Of a stretch of 64,000 nucleotides of DNA, positions 18,417 to 26,709 are shown piece by piece (within the stretch, counting starts at the first letter, position 1; every line of letters begins with the position of its first letter). Below the pieces are notes generated by a model. The model saw only the letters and a list, made by a program, of their open reading frames with translations, was not told where the DNA came from and made no database searches. A program made the translations under genes and the position numbers. The DNA comes from Streptomyces uncialis (lineage in GTDB: Bacteria > Actinomycetota > Actinomycetes > Streptomycetales > Streptomycetaceae). The stretch is from the NCBI RefSeq assembly GCF_036250755.1, contig NZ_CP109583.1, forward strand, positions 6,487,501 to 6,551,500. Direction: 5' to 3'.

Positions 18417-19106
18417 GTGACAGGGCAGCGCCGGCGTCCGGCCGAGCCCACCCGGCGCGGTGTGTTCGTCATCGGCGGGGGGCTTCTCCTCGCTCCGGCC
18501 GTCGCGATCCTGCTCGGGCAGGACCGGACCGCGCAATCGGTGGCGCCCCGGACGCAGGCCCGCGCCCAGCCGCCCAGCATGGAGCCCGCCTCCACCCCGC
18601 CCCGGCCTCCCGGCTGGATGCCCGGCGTCCTCAGGAAGCCGATCGACAAGAACTTCCGCCGGGGCGGGCGGAGCGGACAACAGGGCCTGATCATGCATGT
18701 GCAGGAGGGCGAGGGCTCGCTGTTCGAGCGCTTCTCCGACCCCTCGACCAGGAGTTCCGCCCATTTCTGGGTCTCGCAGGCGGGCGTGATCGAGCAGTAC
18801 ATATCCGTCCACGACCGCGCCTGGACGCAAGGAGCGGGCAACGTCGGATGGGCCTCCCTGGAGACCTCCGGCTTCGCGAGCAAGCCCCTCACCACCGCAC
18901 AGGTCGCCTCGGTCGCCCGCGTCTACGCCTGGGGCGCCCGTGAACACGGCTGGCCGCTCGAAGTCGCCGACTCCCCGGACGGCCGTGGCCTCGGCACCCA
19001 CGAGATGGGCGGCGCCTCGTGGGGCGGGCACGCCTGCCCCGGACCGATACGGGCGGGACAGCGCGACGCGGTCATGCGCCGCGTGCGACGGTTGTCCCGG
19101 GCCTGA
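18417..19106 (+). CDS. Secreted N-acetylmuramoyl-L-alanine amidase-like protein (Amidase_2 fold)
   Basis: The 229-residue product has an N-terminal twin-arginine-like signal (TRRGVFVIGGG followed by a hydrophobic stretch) and a Pro-rich linker. An amidase_2 domain follows (~75-225): LIMHVQEGEG, SSAHFWVSQAGVIEQYI, and THEMGGASWGGHACPG with the C-terminal His/Cys zinc ligands. Such enzymes cleave the bond between muramic acid and the peptide stem in cell walls, or act as peptidoglycan-binding proteins. GTG 18417 is chosen because GGAGG lies 6 bp upstream; GTG 18411 is alternative. Confidence 0.82.
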   Translation: MTGQRRRPAEPTRRGVFVIGGGLLLAPAVAILLGQDRTAQSVAPRTQARAQPPSMEPASTPPRPPGWMPGVLRKPIDKNFRRGGRSGQQGLIMHVQEGEGSLFERFSDPSTRSSAHFWVSQAGVIEQYISVHDRAWTQGAGNVGWASLETSGFASKPLTTAQVASVARVYAWGAREHGWPLEVADSPDGRGLGTHEMGGASWGGHACPGPIRAGQRDAVMRRVRRLSRA

Positions 19107-19128
19107 CGGAACACCCCTGGTCCCGGGC

Positions 19129-19629
19129 TCAGTTCACGTACGGGCTGCGGCGTTCCAGCAGGACCACGTCCCGCCAGACCCCTTCGCGGCGGCCGATCCG
19201 TTCCCGGGTGCCGACCACCCGGAAGCCGGTACGCAGGTGCAGCGCGATGCTCGTGGTGTTCTCCGGGAAGACACCCGCCTGCACGGTCCAGATCCCCGCC
19301 GCGTCCGTCGACTCCAGCAGCGCCCGCAACAGCGCGCCCCCGACGCCCCGGCCCCGCGCGTCCGGGTCCACGTACACCGAGTGCTCGACCACTCCCGCGT
19401 AGACCTCCCGGTCGGACACCGGCGACACGGCGGCCCAGCCGAGTACGCGACCGCCGCCGTCGAGCGCCACCAGCCGGTGCGCCCGCAGCTTCGCCCCGTC
19501 GAACTTCTCCCAGGTGGGCGCGGCACTCTCGAACGTCGCGTCACCCCCGTCGATCCCGAGCCGGTAGATCGCCAGCACGCGCGCGGAATGCTCGGGCCGC
19601 ATGGGGGTGATGCGTACGTCGTCGCTCAT
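19129..19629 (-). CDS. GNAT acetyltransferase (phosphinothricin/methionine sulfoximine type)
   Basis: The 166-residue protein has acetyl-CoA binding motif A (VYVDPDARGRGVGGALLRALL) and the PAT-like features VLAIYRLGIDGGDATFES at the N-terminus, LGWAAVSPVSDREVYAGVVEHSV, and HLRTGFRVVGTRERIG. This branch acetylates phosphinothricin, methionine sulfoximine or similar amino acid analogues; the physiological substrate here is unknown. It lies 84 bp downstream of the ParE-like gene on the same strand and may be the last gene of that transcription unit. Confidence 0.88.
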   Translation of the reverse strand: MSDDVRITPMRPEHSARVLAIYRLGIDGGDATFESAAPTWEKFDGAKLRAHRLVALDGGGRVLGWAAVSPVSDREVYAGVVEHSVYVDPDARGRGVGGALLRALLESTDAAGIWTVQAGVFPENTTSIALHLRTGFRVVGTRERIGRREGVWRDVVLLERRSPYVN

Positions 19630-19713
19630 GAACGGTCCCTGGGGTGGTGTCCTACAGATACGGCGGTAGGGTCCCGGACGGTGACCGGGCGCCTGGACGT
19701 TCGTTGGGCTGCG

Positions 19714-19971
19714 TCAGCCATGAATGATCTTGACCGCTGTGACCACCAGGGACGGTGGCCCGCCGACGTAGTAACGGACGATCGCGCCCGCGACGGTCGC
19801 GTGCCGCCGGGTCGGCTCCTGCCCGGGTACCGCCGGCCTGGAGCCGTGACCGTAGGGGTCGTTGCCCAACGTGGACGCCATCGCCGCGTCGAATCTGGCG
19901 CGGAAGGCGGCCGGCATCTGGCCGCGGACCTTCTCGGCCTCGCCCGCGTACTGGATGCGGTAGCGGCTCAC
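19714..19971 (-). CDS. ParE/RelE-superfamily-like small protein (candidate toxin)
   Basis: The 85-residue basic protein starts YRIQYAGEAEKVRGQMP, with a following helix (AFRARFDAAMASTL), and ends IVRYYVGGPPSLVVTAVKIIHG. This strand-helix-helix-strand order with a C-terminal beta hairpin is the RelE/ParE toxin fold pattern. The GTG start overlaps the stop of the upstream 191-aa gene by 4 bp, as in many toxin-antitoxin pairs. No catalytic residue set of RelE-type mRNases can be fixed by eye, so it may be a gyrase-type (ParE) or inactive member. Confidence 0.6.
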   Translation of the reverse strand: MSRYRIQYAGEAEKVRGQMPAAFRARFDAAMASTLGNDPYGHGSRPAVPGQEPTRRHATVAGAIVRYYVGGPPSLVVTAVKIIHG

Positions 19972-20543
19972 GCGCCCTCAGCTCCTTGGTCGGACGAGCG
20001 CTTCTCAGCGGCCTTCAGGTCGGCGATCAGGGCGTCTTCCTCGGCCATTTCCTCCGGCGGGTAGCCCCAGCGCAGGGCGGCGTAGGTCAGCTCGTGCCCC
20101 GGAGTTCCGGTGATCTCGGCCTCGAAGTCAGGGAGTCTTTCGGTGTCCAGGGCGGCGCGGATGCCCTCGATCGTCGCCGGGAAGGTCTTCGACCCGACAG
20201 GGAAGCCCGTGGACCACACCGCAGGGGCGACCTCACCCGCCGCTTCGTCCAGTGGCGGGTGAGTGGGGGCTACCACCTCTCCGTTCTCGTCCAGCACACC
20301 GCTGAAGTCACCGCTCTTGAGACGGCCGACGGCTTCCGGATCCGCTTCCTCGGCGTCCGGCGGCAGCGCCCAGCCGAGAATCACGTACACCAGGTGCTTG
20401 GCCGGGGTCCGGGCGATCTCGGCGTCGAACTCCGCGAGTCCCCTGGCCTCCAGGGCGGCTCGTACACCCTCGATGCTCGACGGGATCTCGATCCGCCCTC
20501 CGTCGAGGGGAACGCTCCACACCGGCCCGTTGCGCGTGGTCAT
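19968..20543 (-). CDS. Protein with internally duplicated ~70-residue domain (candidate antitoxin partner)
   Basis: The 191-residue acidic protein consists of two clearly related units, residues ~8-78 and ~109-179. Each contains VWS, P-x-x-IEG-x-RAAL, AEI-x-x-TP, a W-x-x-PP segment and a terminal LK. An acidic linker joins them. I do not recognise a named family. It overlaps the ParE-like gene by 4 bp and follows DUF397 by 18 bp, so it is part of one operon. A role as antitoxin for the ParE-like protein is inference; no DNA-binding motif is evident. Confidence 0.7.
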   Translation of the reverse strand: MTTRNGPVWSVPLDGGRIEIPSSIEGVRAALEARGLAEFDAEIARTPAKHLVYVILGWALPPDAEEADPEAVGRLKSGDFSGVLDENGEVVAPTHPPLDEAAGEVAPAVWSTGFPVGSKTFPATIEGIRAALDTERLPDFEAEITGTPGHELTYAALRWGYPPEEMAEEDALIADLKAAEKRSSDQGAEGA

Positions 20544-20561
20544 GCCTGGTCCTCATTTCCC

Positions 20562-20783
20562 TCAGCCGCCGAGCGTGTCCCTCGTCCGGACCGCTCCGAT
20601 GAACGCCGTCCAGGCCGGGGCCTGGACGAGGAGTATCGGTCCGTCGGGCCGCTTGCTGTCCCGTATGGGGACGGCGTCCGGTACGCCGCTGGCCACTTCC
20701 AGGCAGTCGCCACCCTCAGCGTTGCTGTAGCTGGACTTGCGCCAGTCGAGGGCTACGGGTGGGGCCTGTCGGGTTGCTCGCAC
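20562..20783 (-). CDS. DUF397 protein
   Basis: The 73-residue protein has the typical DUF397 layout: WRKSSYSNAEGGDCLEVA at the N-terminal half, then VPIRDSKRPDGPILLV and WTAFIGAVR. DUF397 proteins are small partners of DUF5753-type XRE regulators (WhiJ-like systems) and probably modulate them by direct contact. The GTG at 20783 has GGAGGG 8 bp upstream and overlaps the 3' end of the regulator gene by 31 bp in another frame, which suggests translational coupling. Confidence 0.9.
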   Translation of the reverse strand: MRATRQAPPVALDWRKSSYSNAEGGDCLEVASGVPDAVPIRDSKRPDGPILLVQAPAWTAFIGAVRTRDTLGG

Positions 20784-21607
20784 GTCGTACTGCCCTCCAT
20801 CAAGTCCTTGAGGAACTGAGCGGACTCGGCGGGTGGCAGTGCGGAGTCCCGCAGCAGATCGTAGGTCAGGTGCAGTTGCTCGACCTGGTCCGGTGCCTCG
20901 ATCAGGTCGGCGGTCCGATTGCCCTCCAGATAGGCGACGAACCTGCCGGATTGCAGCCACAGAAGGGTCAGTGACTCGCCCAGGAGACCGTGTAGCCCGG
21001 CTGAGAACGGCAACACGTGAAGCTGGATGTTGGGCGCCGCTGCCGCGTCGCACAAGGCCGCCATCTGCTCGTGCCAGACACGCTTGTCCTTGGTGGCTCT
21101 GCGCAGCACTGATTCATCCATGATCACCCGGTAGTGCTGCGGGTCGTTCCCTCGCACCATTGCCTGTCGGGCCAGCCTGGCGGTCACCACGTTCTCGCGA
21201 GCCTCTTCGGTGTGTGGGCGGTGTGTCTGTACGAGTTCCCGCATGTATCCCTCGGTCTGGAGGAGTCCGGGAAGGGTGCTGAACGCGTACTGGTACCGGA
21301 CGGTCGCCTGGCGCTCGCGCTCCATGAAGCGCTTGTACTTGTCGGGGTGGAGGTCGTGTTGCACCAGCTCCCACAGATCCTGGAGGTGACGCCCGGTCCC
21401 GTAGACCGCGTCCAGCGCGGCCAATGCCTCCGGGGTGCCGCTGCTCTTGCCCGTCTCCAGCTTGTGCAAGTAGGCGCGGTCGTACGTCGTCAGGTCCGAG
21501 AGCGCCGCGAGACTCCGGCCCGACACCGTTCGCAGGCGTGACAGTTCTTCGGCGAGGACTCTCTTGGCCGAGGCCCGTCCATCCCGGCCGGACACATGTG
21601 CGGGCAT
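20753..21607 (-). CDS. XRE-family regulator with DUF5753-like domain
   Basis: The 284-residue protein has an N-terminal helix-turn-helix (~15-75: LAEELSRLRTVSGRSLAALS, YDRAYLHKLETGK). A DUF5753-type C-terminal domain follows, with FSTLPGLLQTEGYMREL, YRVIMDESVLRR and IQLHVLPFSAGLHGLLG. It heads a minus-strand operon with DUF397, the duplicated-domain protein and the ParE-like protein. This makes it the likely regulator of the whole unit. The ATG is at 21607. Confidence 0.9.
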   Translation of the reverse strand: MPAHVSGRDGRASAKRVLAEELSRLRTVSGRSLAALSDLTTYDRAYLHKLETGKSSGTPEALAALDAVYGTGRHLQDLWELVQHDLHPDKYKRFMERERQATVRYQYAFSTLPGLLQTEGYMRELVQTHRPHTEEARENVVTARLARQAMVRGNDPQHYRVIMDESVLRRATKDKRVWHEQMAALCDAAAAPNIQLHVLPFSAGLHGLLGESLTLLWLQSGRFVAYLEGNRTADLIEAPDQVEQLHLTYDLLRDSALPPAESAQFLKDLMEGSTTCEQPDRPHP

Positions 21608-21726
21608 CGCAACCCCCTTGTTGCAGCGGCTTTTTCGGCTACGGCCGACCCCTGTCGAGCGTACCCGCGGCCACCGACACTCGTAGCTGAACCGCTACGC
21701 ACGGCTACGAAAGGGCTTGCCGCACG

Positions 21727-22020
21727 ATGAGCGCGCAACCGATCACCCCCACCGGCATCACCATCAACCGGGCGCCCGGGGAACCGATCCACCGGGTCAT
21801 CAAGGGCGATGCCCCGGACATGGTGTTCCTGCCGCTGACGGTGGTCCAGGGCGACACCCCCGTCCCCGCCGGAACGGGGCTCATGCTCAGCGAGCGGGAA
21901 GCGGCCCGGCTCGTGGATCAGTTGAAGGACGTCCTCCAGCGGGTACGGGGCGGGCGGCTCACGGCCGTCGTCGTCCCCGGCACCGTCACGCGCCGCGAGA
22001 CGGAGGCGGGGGAGGCGTGA
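21727..22020 (+). CDS. Hypothetical protein, first of three overlapping small genes
   Basis: The 97-residue soluble protein has a mostly beta N-terminal half (ITPTGITINRAPGEP, DMVFLPLTVVQGDTPVP) followed by an amphipathic helix (SEREAARLVDQLKDVLQRV). No family is recognised. It starts at ATG 21727 and its stop overlaps the next start as GTGA. The gene is divergent from the XRE regulator gene, with 119 bp between starts, so that regulator may control it. Confidence 0.72.
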   Translation: MSAQPITPTGITINRAPGEPIHRVIKGDAPDMVFLPLTVVQGDTPVPAGTGLMLSEREAARLVDQLKDVLQRVRGGRLTAVVVPGTVTRRETEAGEA

Positions 22021-22181
22021 GGCGGCACCGGCATCGGAAACGGCGTGTGCCCCGGCGGAGCCGTTCGCTGCGGCAGGCGGTCGCGCGCAACCTCGACGCC
22101 CTCGTCCCGTTCGCGATCTACGCGATCAGTTTCCTCGTCATCATGAGCGCCTACCTCAAGCCCCACTGGTACCTGCCGTGA
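22017..22181 (+). CDS. Very small basic single-pass membrane protein
   Basis: GTG 22017 overlaps the previous stop by 4 bp and opens a 54-residue frame. The N-terminal 24 residues are strongly basic (RRHRHRKRRVPRRSRSLRQ), followed by one hydrophobic helix (LVPFAIYAISFLVIMSAYL) and a short tail HWYLP. The stop overlaps the next GTG by 4 bp. The overlaps on both sides are the best evidence that it is a real gene. Confidence 0.6.
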   Translation: MRRHRHRKRRVPRRSRSLRQAVARNLDALVPFAIYAISFLVIMSAYLKPHWYLP

Positions 22182-22372
22182 AGGCCCCGGACGCGGCCGG
22201 TGGCCGTCCCTGTCCCTTCTGTCACGCGCGCGGGCGGGTCTCGGACGGGTCGATGTCCGGCCCGCCGCGCGAGCGTGAGTGCCGCCGATGCCGGGGCACC
22301 GGCGGCTACGACCCGGCCCGGGACCCCGTACGGCAGTCCCCCTGTGACTGCCGTACGGGCGGCGGCGGATGA
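22178..22372 (+). CDS. Small zinc-finger-like protein
   Basis: The 64-residue product contains three CxxC-type pairs: CPFC near residue 12, CRRCRGTGGY near 36 and CDC near 57. The central motif resembles the CxxCxGxG repeats of the DnaJ zinc domain. It begins at GTG 22178, overlapping the preceding stop by 4 bp. It could bind zinc and RNA, DNA or protein; nothing more specific can be said. It is convergent with the serine hydrolase gene. Confidence 0.6.
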   Translation: MKAPDAAGGRPCPFCHARGRVSDGSMSGPPRERECRRCRGTGGYDPARDPVRQSPCDCRTGGGG

Positions 22373-22412
22373 GTGGGCGCGGTGCGTGCCCGCTCATCCG
22401 GACCGGCGGGGG

Positions 22413-23516
22413 TCAGGCCGTGTGCCGCCGCACCAGGGCGATGATCGCCGTCGCCGCTTCGAAGTCCGGGCCGAGGCGGTTCTTGGTGACCGCGAACGTG
22501 ACGCCTGTCGCGGTGTCGGCGCCCGCCCAGCTGCCGCCCATCCCGCCCATGCCGAAGACGGTCGTGCGCGGGTCGGGCTCGGCGCCCGGGGCGCCGAGGC
22601 TGTAGCCGAGGCCCAAGGTGCTGGGCATGCCGAACACCTCGTCGGGGCCGCTGGACGCCACCTCGGTCACCTCGCGCAGCCGTTCCGGGGTGATCAGCCG
22701 GAAGCCGTCCACGTCACCGAGCATCGCCGCGTACATCCGGGCGATCGCGCGGGCGGAGGTCTTGCCGCCCGCGGGGATGTCGGCGGCGAGGACGTCGGCG
22801 CGGTTGCCGAGCGCGGCGTTCGGGAACGTCCACAAGGGGCCCGCCTTCAGCATGGGCGTCTCCGGCGGGAGCATGCTCATGTCGAAGTCGGAGGGGACGT
22901 CCTCCAGGACCGCGAGCCGGTGGTGCTCCTGCTCGGGCATGCCGAAGTACAGTTCGTCGGCGATGCCCAGCGGCCCGGTGACGTCGTCGCGCAGCACCTG
23001 CGAGATGGTGCGGCCCGTGGCGCGGCGGACGATCTCCCCGATCAGGTAGCCGAACGTGTAGGCGTGGTAGCCGAGTTTGGTGCCGGGCTCCCACCAGAGC
23101 TCGGCGTCCGCGAGGGCCGCGCACATGTGGTCCCAGTCGCAGACCTGTTCCACGGTGGTGTCGAGCGGGATGCCCGGGACGCCCGCCGTGTGCGCGAGGA
23201 CGTGCCGTACGGTCACCTTCTCCTTGCCGTGGGCGGCGAACTCGGGCCACAGCTCCGCGACGGGGGTGTCGTAGCCGAACACGCCGCGGTCCACCAGGAG
23301 ATGGGCTATGGCGGAGGTGGCGCCCTTGCCGATGGACCAGTTGTAGAACGGGGTCGACGGGGTCACCTCGCGTCCGGTGGCCGGGTCGGCGGTACCGGCG
23401 ACGGCCTCCGCGACCAGCGAACCGTCCGCGTACACGGCGGCCTGCACCCCGCGTTCGGCGCCGCTCGCGACGAGCTGGTCGACGGTGTCCTGGAGTTCCC
23501 GCTGAAGATCGGCCAT
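22413..23516 (-). CDS. Serine hydrolase of the beta-lactamase/esterase (class C-like) family
   Basis: The 367-residue protein has the SxxK nucleophile motif in YNWSIGKGATSAIAHLL, a Tyr motif near GYHAYTFGYLIGEIV, HVLAHTAGVPG, and a C-terminal glycine-rich FGMGGMGGSW segment in place of the KTG box. The family includes EstB-type carboxylesterases, D-aminopeptidases and transesterases. No signal peptide is seen, so it is probably cytoplasmic. Its start at 23516 is far from the divergent neighbours, and the long antisense frame across it is not coding. Confidence 0.88.
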   Translation of the reverse strand: MADLQRELQDTVDQLVASGAERGVQAAVYADGSLVAEAVAGTADPATGREVTPSTPFYNWSIGKGATSAIAHLLVDRGVFGYDTPVAELWPEFAAHGKEKVTVRHVLAHTAGVPGIPLDTTVEQVCDWDHMCAALADAELWWEPGTKLGYHAYTFGYLIGEIVRRATGRTISQVLRDDVTGPLGIADELYFGMPEQEHHRLAVLEDVPSDFDMSMLPPETPMLKAGPLWTFPNAALGNRADVLAADIPAGGKTSARAIARMYAAMLGDVDGFRLITPERLREVTEVASSGPDEVFGMPSTLGLGYSLGAPGAEPDPRTTVFGMGGMGGSWAGADTATGVTFAVTKNRLGPDFEAATAIIALVRRHTA

Positions 23517-23675
23517 CGTGCCGTCCCGCCTTTCGTGCCGTACGGGGCGCGTCCGGTGACGGCGTGCTCCCCGGGCCCGCCGCGCCGACGGGCCTGTCTG
23601 AGGGGAGACCTTAGGCGGGTCCGGAACTCATCGGTGTCCGGGCGGCGGGATCACGCCGACCGCCGGGTCCGCCGC

Positions 23676-25160
23676 TCACCCATGGCTGTTCCCGTCCCGG
23701 AGGGCGGGGGCCGGATCCGCCAGTCCGCGGGCGGTGCGGCGGGCCGTGCGTTCGGCCCAGCGGCCCGTGGTCAGCAGGCCCAGGACCAGGACGACCGTGC
23801 CGCAGCCCGCGATGATCCACCACGCGGGCCGCGCGGCGTCGACGAACTCCGTCCGGTACGCGGCGGCGCTCACCCCGGTCGCCAGCACCGAGCCGATGAC
23901 CGCGACCCCGAGGGTGGTGCCGGTCTGGCGGCTGGTGGAGGCGATCGCGGCGGCGACCCCGGCCTGCGCGTCGGGCATCCCGGAGACGGCGGTGTTGGTG
24001 ATGGGCGCGTTGACGAAGCCGAAGCCCAGGCCGAACAGCGTGTACCCGAGGAGCAGCCCGAGGTCCGAGGTCTCGACGGCGAACGCGGCGAACAGCACGC
24101 CCGTGGTGGCGATCGCGACCCCGGCGATCACCAGCGGCGGACGCGGTCCCTTCACCCCCAGCAGCCGTCCGGACAGCGGGGAGCACAGGAACGCCATGGC
24201 GGCCATGGGCAGCATCCACAGTCCGGCGCGCAGCGCGGACAGCTCGCGCACCTCCTGGAGGTACAGGGTGCTCAGGAACAGGAAGCCGCCGAGCGCGGCG
24301 AACGCGCACACCGCGATCACGGTCGCCCCGGTGAACGGGGCGCTGCGGAAGAAGCGCGGATCGATCAGCGGCTCCGGGTGCCGCGACTCGTAGCGGACGA
24401 GGGTCACGAGCGCGGCGACGGCGACGGCGGCGCAGCCCAGGATCAGCGGGGACGTCGCCCCGGCGTCCGGCGCCTCGATGATCCCGTACGTCAGCGAGCC
24501 GAGCAGCGCGATCACCAGCAGCTGTCCGACGGGGTCGGGCCGGCGGGGCCGGGGCGCCCGGGACTCGGGGACGAACCGCAGGGTGAGCAGCAGCGCGGCG
24601 ATCCCGACCGGGACGTTGATCCAGAAGATCGACCGCCAGCCGACGGTGTCCACGAGCAGTCCGCCGACCAGCGGGCCCGCCGCCATCGAGATCCCGACGA
24701 CCGCGCCCCAGACCCCGATGGCGCGGGCCCGCTCACGCGGGTCGGTGAAGGTGTTGGTGATGATCGACATGGCGACCGGGTTCAGCATGGAGCCGCCGAC
24801 CGCCTGGATCATCCGGAAGGCGACGAGCCAGCCGAGGCCGGGGGCGAGCGAGCAGAGCAGGGAACCGGCGGAGAACACGGCCAGACCCGCCACGAAGACC
24901 CGGCGGCGGCCGATCCGGTCGGCGGTGGAGCCCGCGAGCATCAGCAGCGAGGCGAGGACGAGGGTGTACGCGTCGATGGTCCACTGGAGGTCGGACAGGC
25001 CGGCGTGGAGGTCGCGCTGGAGGGTCGGCAGGGCGACGTTCAGGATGGTGGTGTCGAGGCTGACGATCAGCAGGCTCATACAGCAGATCGCCAGCACGAG
25101 CCGGGGGTTGACCTGCGTGTTCGCCGGTGCGCCCAGCCGCTTGGGGGTCGATTCCCGCAT
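23676..25160 (-). CDS. DHA2-family MFS transporter (EmrB/QacA type)
   Basis: The 494-residue protein has about 14 membrane helices. It contains SLDTTILNVALPTLQRDL in helix 1, the motif A-like sequence GSTADRIGRRRVFVAGL, and the motif C-like sequence ISMAAGPLVGGLLVDTVGWR. It probably exports drugs or metabolites in exchange for protons. An AT-rich palindromic stretch immediately upstream of ATG 25160 may be a TetR-type operator, although no tetR gene lies beside it. The gene is divergent from dusB with only 63 bp between starts. Confidence 0.9.
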   Translation of the reverse strand: MRESTPKRLGAPANTQVNPRLVLAICCMSLLIVSLDTTILNVALPTLQRDLHAGLSDLQWTIDAYTLVLASLLMLAGSTADRIGRRRVFVAGLAVFSAGSLLCSLAPGLGWLVAFRMIQAVGGSMLNPVAMSIITNTFTDPRERARAIGVWGAVVGISMAAGPLVGGLLVDTVGWRSIFWINVPVGIAALLLTLRFVPESRAPRPRRPDPVGQLLVIALLGSLTYGIIEAPDAGATSPLILGCAAVAVAALVTLVRYESRHPEPLIDPRFFRSAPFTGATVIAVCAFAALGGFLFLSTLYLQEVRELSALRAGLWMLPMAAMAFLCSPLSGRLLGVKGPRPPLVIAGVAIATTGVLFAAFAVETSDLGLLLGYTLFGLGFGFVNAPITNTAVSGMPDAQAGVAAAIASTSRQTGTTLGVAVIGSVLATGVSAAAYRTEFVDAARPAWWIIAGCGTVVLVLGLLTTGRWAERTARRTARGLADPAPALRDGNSHG

Positions 25161-25163
25161 TCA

Positions 25164-25183
25164 TTAATAGTACGTCTAACTAA
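25164..25183. promoter_or_regulatory. AT-rich imperfect palindrome between DHA2 gene and dusB
   Basis: TTAATAG (25164-25170) and CTAACTAA (25176-25183) form an imperfect inverted repeat in an otherwise very GC-rich region, directly upstream of the transporter start. TetR-family operators in front of such pumps often look like this. The assignment is by appearance only. Confidence 0.4.
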
Positions 25184-25223
25184 CGACCTTGAGGTGAGGC
25201 GCGCCGTGCGGGACAATGGTCGG

Positions 25224-26501
25224 ATGCCCGTGTCCCCGTCCCCGTCGATGGCCGAACCCGCGATGACTTCCGCAGCTGACTTCCCCGCCCCCGCGAGCCC
25301 ACCCGCGAGCGCCGCCGTGCGTGTGCCCGCCGGTCCCCCCGGCCCCGGCCCCGCCCCGGCCGCCCTGCCGTCCGGGGGCGGGCTGGCGATCGGTCCGTAC
25401 CCGGTGGTCCCGCCCGTGGTGCTCGCCCCCATGGCGGGCATCACCAACGCGCCCTTCCGCACCCTGTGCCGGGAGTTCAGCGGCGGGAAGGGGCTCTTCG
25501 TCAGCGAGATGATCACCACCCGGGCGCTGGTCGAGCGCAACGACAAGACCATGCAGCTCATCCGCTTCGACGCCAGCGAGACGCCCCGTTCCCTCCAGCT
25601 GTACGGGGTCGACCCGGCGACCGTCGGCAAGGCCGTCCGGATGATCGCGGACGAGGGGCTCGCCGATCACATCGACCTGAACTTCGGCTGCCCCGTCCCG
25701 AAGGTCACCCGCAAGGGCGGCGGCTCGGCGCTCCCGTACAAGCGGCACCTGCTGCGGGCGATCCTGCGCGAGGCCGTGACCGGCGCCGGGGACCTCCCCG
25801 TCACCATGAAGATGCGCAAGGGCATCGACGACGACCACATCACGTACCTCGACGCGGGCCGGATCGCCGTCGAGGAGGGCGTCACCGCGATCGCCCTGCA
25901 CGGCAGGACCGCCGCCCAGCACTACGGCGGCACGGCCGACTGGGACGCGATCGCGCGGCTCAAGGACCATGTCCCGGAGATCCCCGTCCTCGGCAACGGC
26001 GACATCTGGTCCGCCGCCGACGCCCTGCGGATGGTCCGCGAGACCGGCTGCGACGGCGTGGTCGTCGGCCGGGGCTGCCTGGGCCGTCCCTGGCTCTTCG
26101 CCGACCTCGTCGCCGCCTTCGAGGGCACCGGCGAACCGGCCGCGCCCTCGCTGGAACGGGTGGCCGCCGTGATGGTCCGGCACGCGACCCTGCTGGGGGA
26201 GTGGCTGGGCGACGAGGCGCGGGGCGTCATCGACTTCCGCAAGCACGTCGCCTGGTACCTCAAGGGCTTCGCGGTCGGCTCCGAGATGCGCAAGCGCCTG
26301 GCGATCAGCTCGTCGCTCGCACAACTGTCGGAGGGCCTCGCGGAGCTGGACCTCGCCCAGGACTGGCCGCTCGGCGCGGACGGCCCCCGGGGCCGCACCT
26401 CCGGCAACAACCGCGTCGTCCTCCCCGACGGCTGGCTGAAGGACCCGTACGACTGCGCGGGCGTCAGCGAGGAAGCGGAGCTGGACACCTCCGGCGGCTG
26501 A
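25224..26501 (+). CDS. dusB: tRNA-dihydrouridine synthase DusB
   Basis: The flavoenzyme reduces specific uridines in the tRNA D-loop to dihydrouridine with NADPH and FMN. Family motifs are clear: VLAPMAGITNAPFRTLCREF, SEMITTRAL, LNFGCPVPKVTRKGGGSAL with catalytic Cys156, MKMRKGIDDDHITY, IALHGRTAAQHYGG and VVGRGCLGRPWLF. Residues 1-50 are Pro/Ala-rich and not conserved, so an ATG at 25248 or later could be the true start. The far longer open frame upstream of 25206 is antisense to two other genes. Confidence 0.93.
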   Translation: MPVSPSPSMAEPAMTSAADFPAPASPPASAAVRVPAGPPGPGPAPAALPSGGGLAIGPYPVVPPVVLAPMAGITNAPFRTLCREFSGGKGLFVSEMITTRALVERNDKTMQLIRFDASETPRSLQLYGVDPATVGKAVRMIADEGLADHIDLNFGCPVPKVTRKGGGSALPYKRHLLRAILREAVTGAGDLPVTMKMRKGIDDDHITYLDAGRIAVEEGVTAIALHGRTAAQHYGGTADWDAIARLKDHVPEIPVLGNGDIWSAADALRMVRETGCDGVVVGRGCLGRPWLFADLVAAFEGTGEPAAPSLERVAAVMVRHATLLGEWLGDEARGVIDFRKHVAWYLKGFAVGSEMRKRLAISSSLAQLSEGLAELDLAQDWPLGADGPRGRTSGNNRVVLPDGWLKDPYDCAGVSEEAELDTSGG

Positions 26502-26709
26502 GCCCGTACGGCCGGTGCGGTCGAGTCCGTACGGTCGTCGGTGGTCGGCCCCGGCCCGTCCCGTCCGGTCAGTCGCCCGTTCGGCACGGGGCGGGTCCGG
26601 CACACCTGGGCCCGGAGCCCGGCGACTCACCCGTTCGGGGACCTCACGCCGTTGACGCGAGGGCCGCCGACCGTCCCGCCAGGGGCTCTGCGGACTGCCC
26701 CGCCGGGGC

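Noticed and set aside
22200..25205. Very long plus-strand open frame running into dusB
   Set aside because: It is antisense to a clear serine hydrolase and a DHA2 transporter, and its translation is repetitive Arg/Gly/Asp/Gln-rich sequence typical of GC-bias frames. Only the part from about 25224 is DusB.
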